Shown piece after piece: positions 49,101 through 60,159 of a stretch of DNA of 64,000 nt. A model generated the notes under the pieces. It was given only the letters and a program-made list of their open reading frames with translations. It did not search any database and was not told where the DNA came from. Each line of letters starts with the position of its first letter. Position 1 is the stretch's first letter. The position numbers and the translations under genes were made by a program. This DNA is from Agelas oroides (Eukaryota; Porifera; Demospongiae; Agelasida; Agelasidae): the NCBI GenBank assembly GCA_949130485.1, contig OX422192.1, forward strand, positions 3,852,085 through 3,916,084, in the 5' to 3' direction.

Positions 49101-52100
49101 TGGTACAGTGGGATAGGATGGACAGTGGGATATGTGGTTCCTCAGATGGGACAGTGGACTCCCATGGACAGTCCTGCCTGTCCCATGGTACAGTGGGATA
49201 GGACGGACAGTGGGATATGTGGTTCCTCAGATGGGACAGTGGACTCCCATGGACAGTCCCACCTGTCCCATGGTACAGTGGGATAGGACGGACAGTGGGA
49301 TATGGGGCCCTTAAGGAGGGACAGTGGACTCCCATGGACAGTCCCACCTGTCCCATGGTACAGTGGGATAGGACGGACAGTGGGATATGGGGGCCCTCCG
49401 GTGGGACAGTGCACTCTCATGGACAGTCCCACCTGTCCCATGGTACAGTGGGATAGGATGGACAGTGGGATATGTGGTTCCTCAGGTGGGACAGTGGACT
49501 CCCATGGACAGTCCCACCTGTCCCATGGTACAGTGGGATAGGATGGACAGTGGGATATGTGGTTCCTCAGGTGGGACAGTGGACTCCCATGGACAGTCCC
49601 ACCTGTCCCATGGTACAGTGGGATAGGACAGACAGTGGTTCCTCAGGTGGGACAGTGGACTCCCATGGATAGTCCCACCTGTCCCATGGTACAGTGGGAT
49701 AGGATGGACAGTGTGATATGTGGTTCCTCAGGTGGGACAGTGGACTTCCATGGACAGTCCCACCTGTCCCATGGTACTGTGGGATCCCATAGGATTTTGA
49801 TGGCAGACTTGGACATCACTCGAAAAACTGGCAGCAACCAGTGCTCTACCACTAAGCTTAGCCGCGTACAAAGGCTGTTCATAGGAGAAGCAGGCAGGTA
49901 ACTTTCGCAAACGTACATGTACCCTATCTGGATATAACGTCACTGAGATTACAGCTTCACCCGTACAAGCCATGAATATTGGATAAAGCATAACTTGTGG
50001 TTAGCCTCGTTCCCAGGTTCTCCCCGCACGCAAACGAAAAACCAAAAGGAAAGGGGAGAGCCTAGTAAAATTTGAGAAACGTCATAGGTAGAGAGAACTT
50101 AATTACAAATGGGCGAATAAATTAACTCGCCCACGCTTTATGGACAGAGAATACACTCGTTCCATTGTGAAAGCTTTATGGCTGACAGAACGGGACTAGG
50201 CAGCACTACGCTACATTACCTGGCAGTATGGCAAGCTGTGGTGAGCGTATTCAGAGCGTATTCAGAGCGTACATTCGAAAATCACGCTAACTTACTCGCT
50301 TACCTTGGCAAACTGACCGTTACACCCCGGAGAATGGCCTTCAGGGCGCTATTAAACGCCAAGGCGGCCGGCCCTTTCCTAGGTTTTGCTCAAGTCTTCT
50401 CCGCCATTATTGTTCAAAAAAAAAACTGACAGAACGGACTCCTACTAAAACACGGCTACGTGTACTGTCGATTATCAATCGATACGCAATTACGTGCGTG
50501 GGCACATTGACAATCCGCCTACACTCAATTAAGTCCTCTCTACTTTCTCTCTACCCTCTACGTCACTCACGTGATAAATTATTCCAGGCCCTCTGTACTG
50601 CAAGCGACGGAAAGCTGGGCGGGCCTGGGAACGAGGCTAATTTGTGGTAGTTGATTGTAGCCACATGACAGTATGTAATATGTTGTTGATGCCAGCAAGA
50701 CTTGTTACAGGAATATATATTGGATGGTTGCTGTCTTACTTGTCATCTGTCAACGCACCGCTTGCAGTAGACTCGCTCTTGCTCACTGATGTTGATATGC
50801 CCAACGGACAGTAAGTACAACGTACTACATGTACGTACTATTCTCAAACAGGTCCTTGCTTGTAAAGAAACCATTTTGTCCGCATACATGTAGTTGCACA
50901 CAACTGACACAAGTCAGCAGGAGTTCAAACAAAACCGTCGATCAGAATGCATGCTCCAGGCACTAGCAGCATATTCGTTATACTGTGATGCATCTAGCGG
51001 TATAGTGTGATGCATTTATGATGAAATTAAAATTCTACAATTGTCACGTGAAACGTACGTTCTGAAATTTGATTGGTACTGCCAACTCAAGGGCAGTGGA
51101 AGTCAACAGTTTGAACCTGGGTAAGTTACTAGGCTGTTTTTGTTTTTCTAATGAACGGCCTGGGTACGAGGCTAGCACTGAGGTATATATGACACCAGAC
51201 ATCTACCAGTTCCACAATCCTCTATATGTACTGGCAGGCGGGTAAACCAGAAAATTCTGTTTCAAAAATCCATACTGAGTGTTGTTTCTCATTCTGAAAG
51301 CTTATTATTACATGTAGCGTGCAGCAATTAAACAACCACTGATACCCACATGTACATAAATTGTTATAGAAATGTGTACAGCAGTGGGCACCTGACAACT
51401 ATGACCTGCATGCACACAGCACTCACCTTGTTCCTCAAGGACTTCATTCTTTAGTTCAAGTTCACCAATCTCAGACTAAAGTGAGACAAACACAAAGAAA
51501 TGAAAATATGAGGAGCCTTTCCTCCCACTGCTACAGCAGAGTTTCATACAGGATTTCTTTCTTTCCTTGGGACGGGGGGGGGGGGGGGGGGGGGGGGAAC
51601 AGCAGATTTAGCTATAATACATTACATCTCTCCTTATTGTAGCTGTTGAGGCAATTATGACATCATCATTTTCAAATTTCTGGGGGGGAGGGAACTCTGA
51701 CTGGGGGAAGGGGGAATCCCAGTACCCCCCTTCTGTATAATACTGCTGCTACAGTAGCCGGCAGATGGTAAAGAATGAGAGACAATAACCTTGTCACTCT
51801 CACCTCTCGGATACTAGCAAGTCCGCCTACGCATCATCTCCTTTAAGATTGTTAGGAACAAATATACACATGCACATCACGCCTCGAGCAATTGATCAAT
51901 GCCTATAAGTAACATAAAAACAACACACGCCAGTGCTGTTGCATATACGTTTGCACTGGTCTCTGTTCTCAGGCCTCCCCTGCTCTTCAATAGTGTTCCG
52001 CTTGTGTATGATTGTCAGACGCAAACCAAGAAGACATAAAACTGCATGGGGAGCGATTGAAGCTGGAATAGGGGGGGCAAGAACCTTGAATAAGTGAGTC

Positions 52101-54679
52101 AAGCATCACCATTAGTGGTTCTTCATATCTGGCCACTGACTGAGATGAGACAAGTTCTCCTCATACAGTATAGTATATAATTCTATGTACATGTATGTAC
52201 ATGTAGGTATGCTATACTCCAACAATTTTATACTCATCGATGGTATAGGGCACTAAAGACAACATGAACTAATGTTGCCGTCCCTCACCTCTCGAATGGA
52301 GCCTCCCTTCTGCAATTGTCGGATGTATTCTGTAGCCTTGTTCAGAATGTGGGCACGTGACACCTAAAGAGAACACGGAGGAGAGGGGTGAGGAGGTGAG
52401 GGGAAGTGGGAGAGAGGAGGCAAATGGGAGAAGAAGAAAAGAGGGTAGGAAGAGACAGGAGGAGAGAATAGTGGAGGAGTAAAATATGACAGGAAGGAAG
52501 GAGGGAGGGAGGGAGGGAGGGAGGGAGGGAGGGAGGGAGGTAGGGAGGGAGGGAGGGAGGGAGGGAGGTAGGGCGGGAGGAGGGAAGGGAGGAAGGAAAG
52601 GAGAGAGGGTAGAAAGATAGGGAGGGAGAGAAGAGTGGTGGAGAGGGAAAGACATGCCACACTTTCATTTCGAAACTGTAACTGGTCACATATCACTGTG
52701 ATGTATCATCATACTGTTGAGCATGCCAAGGCTTCTACCCTTACTCCAAAAACTGAAAACTGAAAACTGAAAACTTAAACTGAAACGGAATCACTGCTTT
52801 GCCAGGTGTGGTGTCAAGTGAACACATACCAGTCACTAGTCTTGCAAAACAAACACAGAATAGTTAACCACAATAGGCAGTGTAGGCTTCTTTCAGTTTG
52901 TACATGTAATACAGCGGAATCTCTCGTAAGCAGACACCATTGGGAACACTGCTGCGTGTCCGGGAATGTTGGGGGTACCGGTAATTCAGGGGCTTCTGGT
53001 ATCTTCTGGTAGGCATGGCAACGCATATAAGGGCTGTTGAGAATGATGAGGGTGCATTTCCAGACTTAGCCCTCGCTACATACATGCTGGCAAGAAAGTG
53101 GTAGACAAGTGTCCGCATTATCAAGTGAATTTTGTACAGTTCAGGCACCGGTGGAACTGGGGAACCTGTCTGCTTTATGGAATATGGAGGTGCCCATGCA
53201 TACATCAGGGGGTGATTTGTATAGGCATGCATTTGGGACCATGCATGTTTGTCCGGATAATTACAAAGTATATAATTCAGTGAGTCCAGAATATGGGTTT
53301 CCACTGTACAAGTGGTAACTCGCCACTCAGGTAACATCTCTAATTGCAGAGTGCATTAGTGCGAGGCTCTGAATGAGGGATCTATTCTTGGGATGTGCGT
53401 ATGTACGTACGTACGTGGCTGTCACACTTAAGGAATGTCAATTCGCGGTCATGCTTAGGAATGTCAATTCGAGGTCATGCTTAGGAATGTCAAATTGAGG
53501 TCACGCTTAAGGAATGTCAATTTGTGGTCATGCTCAGGAATCAGGCGTCACTGAAGCGTGCATTACACGAGGACGTCGATGAAGGACAACGTTTCTTGGC
53601 GATGGAGGACGGGGAAGACAGTGTGGCTGGGCCTTCACAACGTACGTATTTGGCAGAGTCAAGTGCAGAAACGAGTGCAGAATGCAGCTGACGGCTGGTG
53701 ACTCTGAGAAAGAAAAAGCAAAGAGGTAGTTCACTGTAGAAGCCAAGAGACCAAGAAGAGAAGAAGAAAGAGTTCAAAAGTAGAAAGCATGTACTGGAGA
53801 GTCTTCACAAGCCAGGTATTTAATATTCTTTTGGCTCCCTCTATTAAACCAGCAGCGCCCATTTTCACTTGCTCCGCGTGCCCCACCCCCACCCGCATGC
53901 GTAATGTGGATAGACATACTGGCACATGGCGTGGCGCGAGGCATCATATAGTACTGGATCTTGAAAAGCTACCAACATGGGACAATGATTGGCGGGGAGA
54001 GAGACCCAAGGCCTAAACATATAACAGCTTGGACATGGAATGTAGCTGAAGAATTTTGCATGCGTCTGCGTTCGTTCACGTGCGTCTGCGTGCGTGCGTC
54101 TGCACACAGAAAATTAAACGTCCGGAGCGTCTAGACGCAAAGGATCTCTGTGTCCAGACACGTCTTTTGTTCAAGGAATTTCGGGACGTACTATACGCAT
54201 GCGTACTCCTAGTATATACATGAAAGTGACAGTTCCATGTAGAAATTGTGGATCATTCTTCTATCACATTGCCATGTTTGAAGTGTGTAACTGCTGAAGT
54301 TTTGTTAAGGGCGGGGCTCATACATGTATGTACTTTGTAGATGTTAGATGCATGAATATCTGATGTTCAGCAATACAGCCCTTCAAAACATGGCAATGTG
54401 ATCAAAGTACAAGGACTGTCACACATATATCTGCAGGTATCAGAAGGTAAGAAGGTAGAACAGGAGGGGAAGGAGGGGAAGGAGGGGGAGGAGAAGAGGG
54501 AGAATTAAGGCAGGAAAGAGATAAGGGAAGAGGAGGGAGGGGAAGGCAGGAGGTATCTACCTTCTCTCCTTGGAGTGAAGGAATGCAGTCTCTCAGGTCA
54601 TGAAAGGAGTCCTTGATGTGGTCTCTCCTCCGTCTCTCCAGCGCATTGTGATGGGCACGCTTGTCTACCATTGGGTTGT

Positions 54680-54743
<64 letters not shown>

Positions 54744-54777
54744 TGTATGTGTGTGTGTGTTTGTGTGTGTGTGTATG

Positions 54778-54812
<35 letters not shown>

Positions 54813-54916
54813 TTTGTGTGTGTGTGTATGTGTGTGTGTGTGTGTGTATGTGTGTGTATGTGTGTGTTTGTGTGTGTATGTGTGTTTGTGTGTGTATGTG
54901 TGTGTATGTTGTGTGT

Positions 54917-54965
<49 letters not shown>

Positions 54966-54984
54966 TGTGTGTATGTGTGTGTGT

Positions 54985-55082
<98 letters not shown>

Positions 55083-55152
55083 TTGTGTGTGTGTATGTTG
55101 TGTGTATGTTGTGTTTGTGTGTTTGTGCATGCGTGTGTATACGTACGTGTTT

Positions 55153-55183
<31 letters not shown>

Positions 55184-55608
55184 CATGTGTTTGTGTGTGT
55201 GCATGCGTGTGCGTATACGTAGTGTGCATGTGTGTGTGTGTGCGTGTGTGTGTGTGCATGTGTGTAAGTACACATGTCCATATACATGTCTATGTGTATG
55301 CATGTCTATGTGCATGCAAATCTATGCGCATGTTGTGTGTGTATGCATGTGTGACTGTGTTTACATGTTAGTGTGTGTAAACAAATGTTACATGACATTG
55401 TACATAGCTCATCAAGGTTTCTTGCTTTGGCAACTGTATGCAGCTGTACGTCGTGTCTGTTTTGACTGTAAGCTTACTTGGTAACACAAGTAGCAGCACT
55501 TACTCCAAGATCCAGTGATGGGCTCTGACATGAGGCTGTGGCCTCCATCCCGATGTCTGGAACATCGTCTGCACTCTCCACATCAATGTCCCGGTCGTCC
55601 TCACTCAT
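43141..55608 (-). CDS. MAX: MAX, bHLH-leucine zipper partner of MYC/MXD (6 coding exons, 209 aa)
   Basis: Coding exons on the minus strand: 55,608-55,504; 54,680-54,561; 52,363-52,289; 51,475-51,427; 45,749-45,622; 43,293-43,141. Splice sites are GT-AG and phases join without a break. Exon 1 starts [12 protein letters not shown], like the acidic MAX N-terminus. Exon 2 carries the basic region and helix 1 ([18 protein letters not shown], then SLQGEK). Exon 3 gives helix 2 ([19 protein letters not shown]). Exons 3-5 form the zipper ([20 protein letters not shown]). The His, Glu and Arg residues that read CACGTG are present (H, E, R in HHNALERRR). The C-terminal half (exons 5 and 6) is longer than in vertebrate MAX (160 aa): a Lys/Gln-rich helix and a Gly/Ala/Lys-rich tail ending KKTSGKGQ. 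It is nuclear and binds E-boxes as a dimer. Confidence 0.95.
44550..44918. mobile_element. Inverted-repeat element in MAX last intron
   Basis: The ends are GGGGCTTTCCAA and TTGGAAAGCCCCC, about 370 bp apart. There is no coding content. Target duplication is unclear. Confidence 0.55.
45000..45585. repeat. Large inverted repeat spanning MAX last intron
   Basis: The left arm (45,010-45,122; CATGATGACATCATTTTTTA, AGGAAGAGC, GGCAGAATCTCCCACGTGTA) is the reverse complement of the right arm (45,460-45,580). The spacer is about 340 bp. It is a foldback or non-autonomous DNA element close to exon 5. Confidence 0.65.
45758..46160. repeat. 400-bp purine-rich tract (pyrimidine-rich on MAX strand)
   Basis: Almost pure A/G on the plus strand, directly before the acceptor of MAX exon 5 in the direction of transcription. 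It thus forms a greatly extended polypyrimidine tract. The Ser/Pro/Leu open frames through it are artefacts. Confidence 0.8.
46250..47012. repeat. Minisatellite 1 in MAX intron (about 80-96 bp units)
   Basis: About nine units contain TTGGACATCCCACCCTCACT, GACCAGGCTTGTCCCAC and CCACCTGTCCTATGGACGTC. Units differ in length by the presence of a CATGGGACGTC insertion. Several frames stay open because the repeat has few stops; these are not genes. Confidence 0.95.
47013..47990. other. MAX intron sequence between minisatellites
   Basis: AT-rich intronic sequence. I see no exon, inverted repeat or microsatellite of note. Confidence 0.5.
48010..49788. repeat. Minisatellite 2 in MAX intron (about 85-bp units, around 21 copies)
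   Basis: The unit reads GGGACAGTGGACTCCCATGG, ACAGTCCCACCTGTCCCATG, GTACAGTGGGATAGGACGG, ACAGTGGGATATG and a variable joint (GTGGTTCCTCAG, GGGGCCCTCAG, GGGCCCTTAAGGAG or a shortened form). The variants are interspersed, which points to repeated internal duplication. The unit is rich in short palindromes around CCATGG. Open frames in all phases are artefacts. Confidence 0.95.
49790..49870 (-). other. tRNA-like head (possible SINE) flanking minisatellite 2
   Basis: The minus strand has an A-box-like stretch (AGCTTAGTGGTAGAGCAC) followed by an anticodon-arm-like hairpin ACTGG-TTGCTG-CCAGT. A degenerate tail, GATGTCCAAGTCTGCCATCA then AAATCC, runs into the minisatellite. This resembles a tRNA-derived SINE head. 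A functional tRNA is unlikely because the T arm is poor. Confidence 0.45.
50002..50639. mobile_element. TAGCCTCGTTCCCAGG-family element with 9-bp target duplication
   Basis: It starts TAGCCTCGTTCCCAGG and ends GGCCTGGGAACGAGGCTA. Left flank ACTTGTGGT and right flank ATTTGTGGT match at 8 of 9. The interior (GC-rich, with a possible ATGGCGGAG start and an AAGGTAAGC donor on the minus strand) differs from other family members. Confidence 0.7.
51578..51598. repeat. Poly(G) tract
   Basis: A run of about 21 G in a MAX intron, just upstream of exon 4 in the direction of transcription. Confidence 0.9.
52376..52650. repeat. GGGA microsatellite and purine-rich tract beside MAX exon 3
   Basis: A GGGA array at about 52,498-52,590 lies within A/G-rich sequence. 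On the MAX strand it is a long CCCT-type pyrimidine tract ending just before the exon 3 acceptor. Ser/Pro/Leu open frames are artefacts. Confidence 0.85.
52910..53309. mobile_element. Dispersed inverted-repeat element, copy 1
   Basis: The ends are TACAGCGGAATCTC and GGTTTCCACTGTA (imperfect inverted repeats). It shares internal words with 60,160-60,560: GCTGCGTGTCCG, TCTGGTAGGCATGGC and AACCTGTC. It is non-coding. Confidence 0.55.
53428..53545. repeat. Short minisatellite (about 30-bp units, five copies)
   Basis: Repeats of GGAATGTCAATTCG followed by AGGTCATGCTTA, diverged by a few bases each. Confidence 0.8.
54682..55280. repeat. Long interrupted GT/CA array abutting MAX exon 2
   Basis: Around 600 bp of GT with GTAT, GTTT and GCAT interruptions on the plus strand. 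On the MAX strand it is a CA array that ends directly in the CAG acceptor of the bHLH exon at 54,680; no normal polypyrimidine tract is seen between them. Confidence 0.95.
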
Positions 55609-55790
55609 GGCACCAGCAACACACCCTCACACACTCACTTTGTCACAGAAAGTATAACTGTAATCATAGATGAATGTACAGTGGCACCTGTACCTGTGGA
55701 ATGTGAAAAATTTGTTTTACTTACTGTACCATAAACCCACCTCTGCCCCACCCTCTTTGCTCAAATTGAGAAGAATACACATATCTCTAC

Positions 55791-56428
55791 TAGCCTCGTT
55801 CCCAGGTCCCGTCCAAAAAATCGGAAAAGGGGCCTGGTACATGTAGCACTCCCGCATATTTTCTGTCGCTAATGTAAATGCCATCAAACGCGTGCTACGG
55901 TAGGACACGCCTTACTGCAACCGTTGATGTCAGCTGACTATCATGCAAATGAGTGCAAGATGAAGCAAGAGCGAGTTGAATAAGCGATGCTGTAGTACGC
56001 TATCTTCCGTGTTTATCTATCCAGTTTAGATGCACACTGTCCATATACAAATTCTGACAGATCGTCTCAGTTGATCGGGACCCAAGCCGGTGCTAAGTTA
56101 CAGACGATCGGGGAGTTTGTCTTGATAACCCGTATGGGTAAACAGCGCTCTCCGATTTTGATCGTCCGCCGATTTCCCGTAAACGCGACACCACTGCCGC
56201 ACGTATGTAGGAGACAGACAACGCCACCACGAGCTACTCTACCGTCATAATTTGCACAGTCGGCACTTTTGGCCTCGTGCGCATGTGACGGCATCACGTT
56301 CCGCATGGTTTCATTCCGCAATCTGATTGGCTCCTCAAAATTTTGAGAGGTAATGGTCGACAGAAAATACACGGAAACGCTACCAGGCCCCTTTCCCGAT
56401 TTTTCGGGCGGGGCCTGGGGACGAGGAT
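55791..56428. mobile_element. TAGCCTCGTTCCCAGG-family element just upstream of MAX
   Basis: It starts TAGCCTCGTTCCCAGGTC and ends GGGCCTGGGGACGAGGATA. An exact 9-bp duplication, TATCTCTAC, lies on both sides. It is 183 bp upstream of the MAX start codon, so it may overlap the promoter. The interior differs from its relatives. Confidence 0.75.
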
Positions 56429-57715
56429 ATATCTCTACAGTGCATTGCACAGTGGTGACTAGCCTCACTCTCAGGCCAGAAGAGGAGAATGAGAAAGGAC
56501 CTGGTTTCAGCCATTTGCACATGCGCTTAACTATCAGCAATTTAAGCATGTGTTCATCAGTGGGAGGGTGCTAATGACACAAAGTCACATGGTCGGTTGC
56601 ATGACGTCACTGTTAAGGCAGTATGAACATGGGGTTTAACAATGACAACAATGATGGTTCCTAATTCTGTAAATGAAAACAATTTGTTGTCAAGGCAACT
56701 AATTAACTGCTCTTGTAAACAAGGCATTTGTAGCTAAAAATACAGCAAAATACGGAACTGAAGACATATAGCCTGAGAGCTAAGCCACTGTAGCCACTAT
56801 CAGAGAGTCGGTAGACTCTCTATGTAGGGATGGCGCCGACGCGCAATATATGCAATACTTAAGCAAAACCCGTATAACTTCACCACAAACACGCAAAACG
56901 TTTATTTAAGCATCCAGGCTTCCTCTTTGAGTGGCTTTGTGATCAGCAAGACTCATACAGTTGCCCAAAAGCCTCGCGGAAGACAGCTAAACGCAAAAGT
57001 GTGCGATAGCAAAAGTGCCATTTTTCGTATTCTTCTTTCTTTCTTTCTTTCTTGTTACGACTTTTGTTCAAACAACGATATCTCGCAAACTGTTTAAGTA
57101 CTCACCGTCATTTTAGCACGAAACTGATGCTTATCACAGCGCGGAGCTCTATGATCACTCAGCGTCTTCATAGCTTCAAATTCACCCTGGTCAATAAAAG
57201 CCATTCACAACACTCTGAGGCTGCTGTCCGTTGCTTAGGACGCCATTTTCTAATTTCGTACGCATGCGCACACGAAGTCTCATTCCCAGACCAAAGACTA
57301 CGATCATTGGTCTGGAAGCGAGACTAGTGCACAGGCGAAATGGCCAGCGGGCAGTACGCATGACTAGCACGGACCCCGTGGTATTGGGCAAGGCTTATGA
57401 ACACCACGTAGGTAAGGCGCTACCTACTTGTAGCTACACTAAAAATAGCCTACTCACGATGGTCAGTTATCAGTATGATAGTTTTCTGTGCTGTCATGAC
57501 AACTGAATCATGAAATTGGTTTCACAAAGTTTGGTAGGGAGAGCGGTTGGCCGTTCATCAGGTTATAGCTGGCTATATTACACATTATTATTACATGCCT
57601 GGAACTACTACTAAACTGTCAACGCCGTTTCAAGTTCTGGTGTTGTGGTTACACTTGAAATATTCTTCTTAGGCTTAGGTCTAACTGTAACTGAGATTAA
57701 CATCAAAAAAGTACA
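56429..57715. other. Non-coding region upstream of MAX
   Basis: No supported gene. A partial repeat at about 56,460-56,535 (CTCAGGCC, AAAGGACCTGGTTTCAG, TTTGCACATGCGC) is matched in inverse at 59,128-59,175. A CTTT microsatellite lies at about 57,033-57,055. A short inverted pair, AGTCTCATTCCCAGACC / GGTCTGGAAGCGAGACT, is at 57,278-57,328. Confidence 0.4.
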
Positions 57716-58347
57716 GAAACAAGACTTAAAAAACATTAAAAATGTAAAAAGATGTAGGGATGGCATGCCAAAAAGTATGCAAACAAGGTAGGGATAATGC
57801 ATGAAAGCAAAGGTCAACATATTGGCAAAGCCCCATCCCTACATCTTTTTCACACTGCAGTTAGACAGCGTGCTTGAGAGCTGAATCTGTACCCATCCAT
57901 GCAGTTAGCATGAGTACCTGAGTTTACACACTGATTACTATGACTAGTCTTCAGCCCATTCAAGCTCAGTGTCTAGGTTGTATCAGAAAGGGTGCCACTG
58001 TCACTACAAGCAGTAAAGCTACTTAGTAGCTATCTGATAGGTACCTACGACAGCTACGAGACATAATGCTGGATCATACTAGCCTCGTTCCCAGTCCATG
58101 TGGGAGGAGCTAGGAAGTGGCCTGAGAACGAGGCTATAGCCATGAAAAGTTGGGGTGTGTTTGTGGTACGTTTTAGGAAGACCCCCATGCACTGTCTAAC
58201 TGCAGTGTGAAAAAGATGTGGGGATGGGGCTTTGCCAATATGTTGACCTTTGCTTTCATGCATTATCCCTACCTTGTTTGCATACTTTTTGGCATGCCAT
58301 CCCTACATCTTTTTACATTTTTAATGTTTTTTAAGTCTTGTTACTAT
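57716..58347. mobile_element. Foldback element with arms of about 155 bp
   Basis: The left arm (57,716-57,870; AAGATGTAGGGATGGCATGC, GCAAAGCCCCATCCCTACAT) is nearly the reverse complement of the right arm (58,187-58,347). The central 320 bp holds a 57-bp mini copy of the TAGCCTCG family at 58,080-58,136. There is no transposase. Confidence 0.75.
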
Positions 58348-59197
58348 TGGAACCAGCTGGCATGAAACAGCAATCCTTTTTACGGCTGCTATATAATGGA
58401 AAATAGGTGAAAATTGGGGCTTATACGGGTAGTCCTTAACATTTAAACATTAAGGGTTTCTCCGCACAGCATTAACAGCACAAATGCCACCTGGTTATGA
58501 CAACTTCAACTCCTCCTGTACACAGAAAAGCCATCAGATCTTGGTTCCAAGGCCGGTGAGTGTTCCGCATAAACCGCCAAAGACAATCAGTCATCGTTGC
58601 TCGAAATGACTTGAGCTTTACTTCTGTCTTATGCTCGCAGAAACACGCGGCTCTCGGTCTCAGTAATATCCCCTCTGAAATTCGGACATACCTACTTCAC
58701 AATCAGCGCTAAAACAAAGCTATACAGAAAATACTAACGGTCAGAATAACGATGACAAAGTTAAGAAGCCTACACTTGGCAGACATTCAATTTCCGTAAA
58801 CTATTGCAATATCCTCGCGTACTTCCGTGTTACGAATAATAAAGCCGCCTTAACCGTTCTGAGCTATCAATGAAGGTTTATCAATGAAGACAGTCAGCAG
58901 AAAGAGCAGACAGAAGTACAATAGAAACCCAAGTTACGGGAGCTCGCAGTTTGTTTAAAGTTTCACATCGGCCACTGGATGTACATGATCAAGTGAGTTT
59001 CTTCATAGATATATGATACAGTTCCTTGCAGATAGTGTAACGTTTAGTATACAAAATTAGGTGTCATGAATGTTCAGAAGTATGTCAACAGTATGCACAG
59101 GCCCTGAAATACCACGGTGATTAAACGCATGTGCAAATGCCTAAACCAGGCCCTTTCTCCTCCTCCTTCTCTTCAGGCATTGGAGCAAGGGTAAGTT
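58348..59197. other. Non-coding region
   Basis: I see no exon, tRNA or strong repeat here. Confidence 0.4.
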
Positions 59198-59830
59198 TAG
59201 CCTCGTACCCAGGCTCTTGGTAGGCGGGGAGAAAAAGAGCCTGGTATCCACTGTTCGCGCATGCGCGTAATTATCCCCTACTGAGCATGTGATCAGGCAA
59301 TAGTGGGAGGGGAACGCGTAATACATATCCACGTGATTTATAGTGTGACGTAAATTTAGCAAGTATACCTGTATAGTATAGTAGCAGCGAAGAGCGAAAC
59401 AACTACACTACAACTAGCGCTAAACCGCCCTGACTCGCTGTAAGTTCTTGCTAACTAACAGTCTATGACAAGCGGCAACACTTCATATCACACAGACTTA
59501 CCAGGCAGTAGCCGTATAAACATGTCTTTCCGTAGCAAACGTCCAAAGTGGAAGCTACCTGTACTTTCTTGAGACTCATATCAGAAGTACCTATCCGTCG
59601 GAGGGAGCTGGAGGGCGCAGAAGAACGAACGACTGAAAGACTTCCATCGTTGGTCAAAAAATTTGCGGACGATGTAGCGGTAAGTATACATTATGAGGTC
59701 ACGGTTTTACGGATATATAACATGATAGTTTCCGATTTCCCAAGATTTCTGGGAAATTAAGCGCATGCGCAAACAGTGGATACCAGGCTCTCTCTTTCCC
59801 CCGCCCACCGAGAGCCTGGGTACGAGGCTA
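59198..59830. mobile_element. TAGCCTCGTACCCAGGC-family element carrying an exon-like segment
   Basis: It starts TAGCCTCGTACCCAGGC and ends GCCTGGGTACGAGGCTA, with an exact 9-bp duplication GGGTAAGTT. On the plus strand, 59,548-59,681 reads MEATCTF ... VPIRRRELEGAEERTTERL ... KKFADDVA and stops at a GTAAGT donor, like a captured first exon. Confidence 0.7.
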
Positions 59831-60159
59831 GGGTAAGTTGTGATGTAAGCAGAAATTGGTTCAAATATGCAATGTTGGGTACTAAAAAGCAAATTAGGTA
59901 GCTACTAAAAACTTTCAACACCTTCCAAAACCTAGCAGAAGTGCTTACTCTACACGTATCTGACACTAGCAGCCCAGACCACTCAACACAAACAACAGCA
60001 ACACACATTAAAAAGAAAAAGACCTTCCCAGAAGTTTGCAATACCTAGCCTACATGTACAAGCTGACTTCTTCACATGAATGTAATTGTGCATAGTTGGA
60101 TGATAAACATCAGTACCAAAAAGGGTGGGATCAACTTGCTATGGAGCTACACACATGTC

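Noticed and set aside
49790-49870. Functional tRNA gene on the minus strand
   Set aside because: The A box and anticodon arm are plausible, but the T arm and acceptor pairing are poor; a SINE head is more likely.
48148-49901. Many 60-117 codon frames and a CRISPR-like direct-repeat pattern
   Set aside because: This is an 85-bp tandem minisatellite with no distinct spacers, inside a MAX intron of an animal genome.
54402-55484. Long Cys/Val and His/Thr frames
   Set aside because: They are translations of the GT/CA array. Only the 54,561-54,680 segment on the minus strand is a real exon.
41809-55608. Fusion of MAX with the downstream minus-strand nuclear-protein exons
   Set aside because: MAX has its own stop at 43,141. 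Only the exon 4 donor would be phase-compatible, and nothing in the sequence supports that splice.
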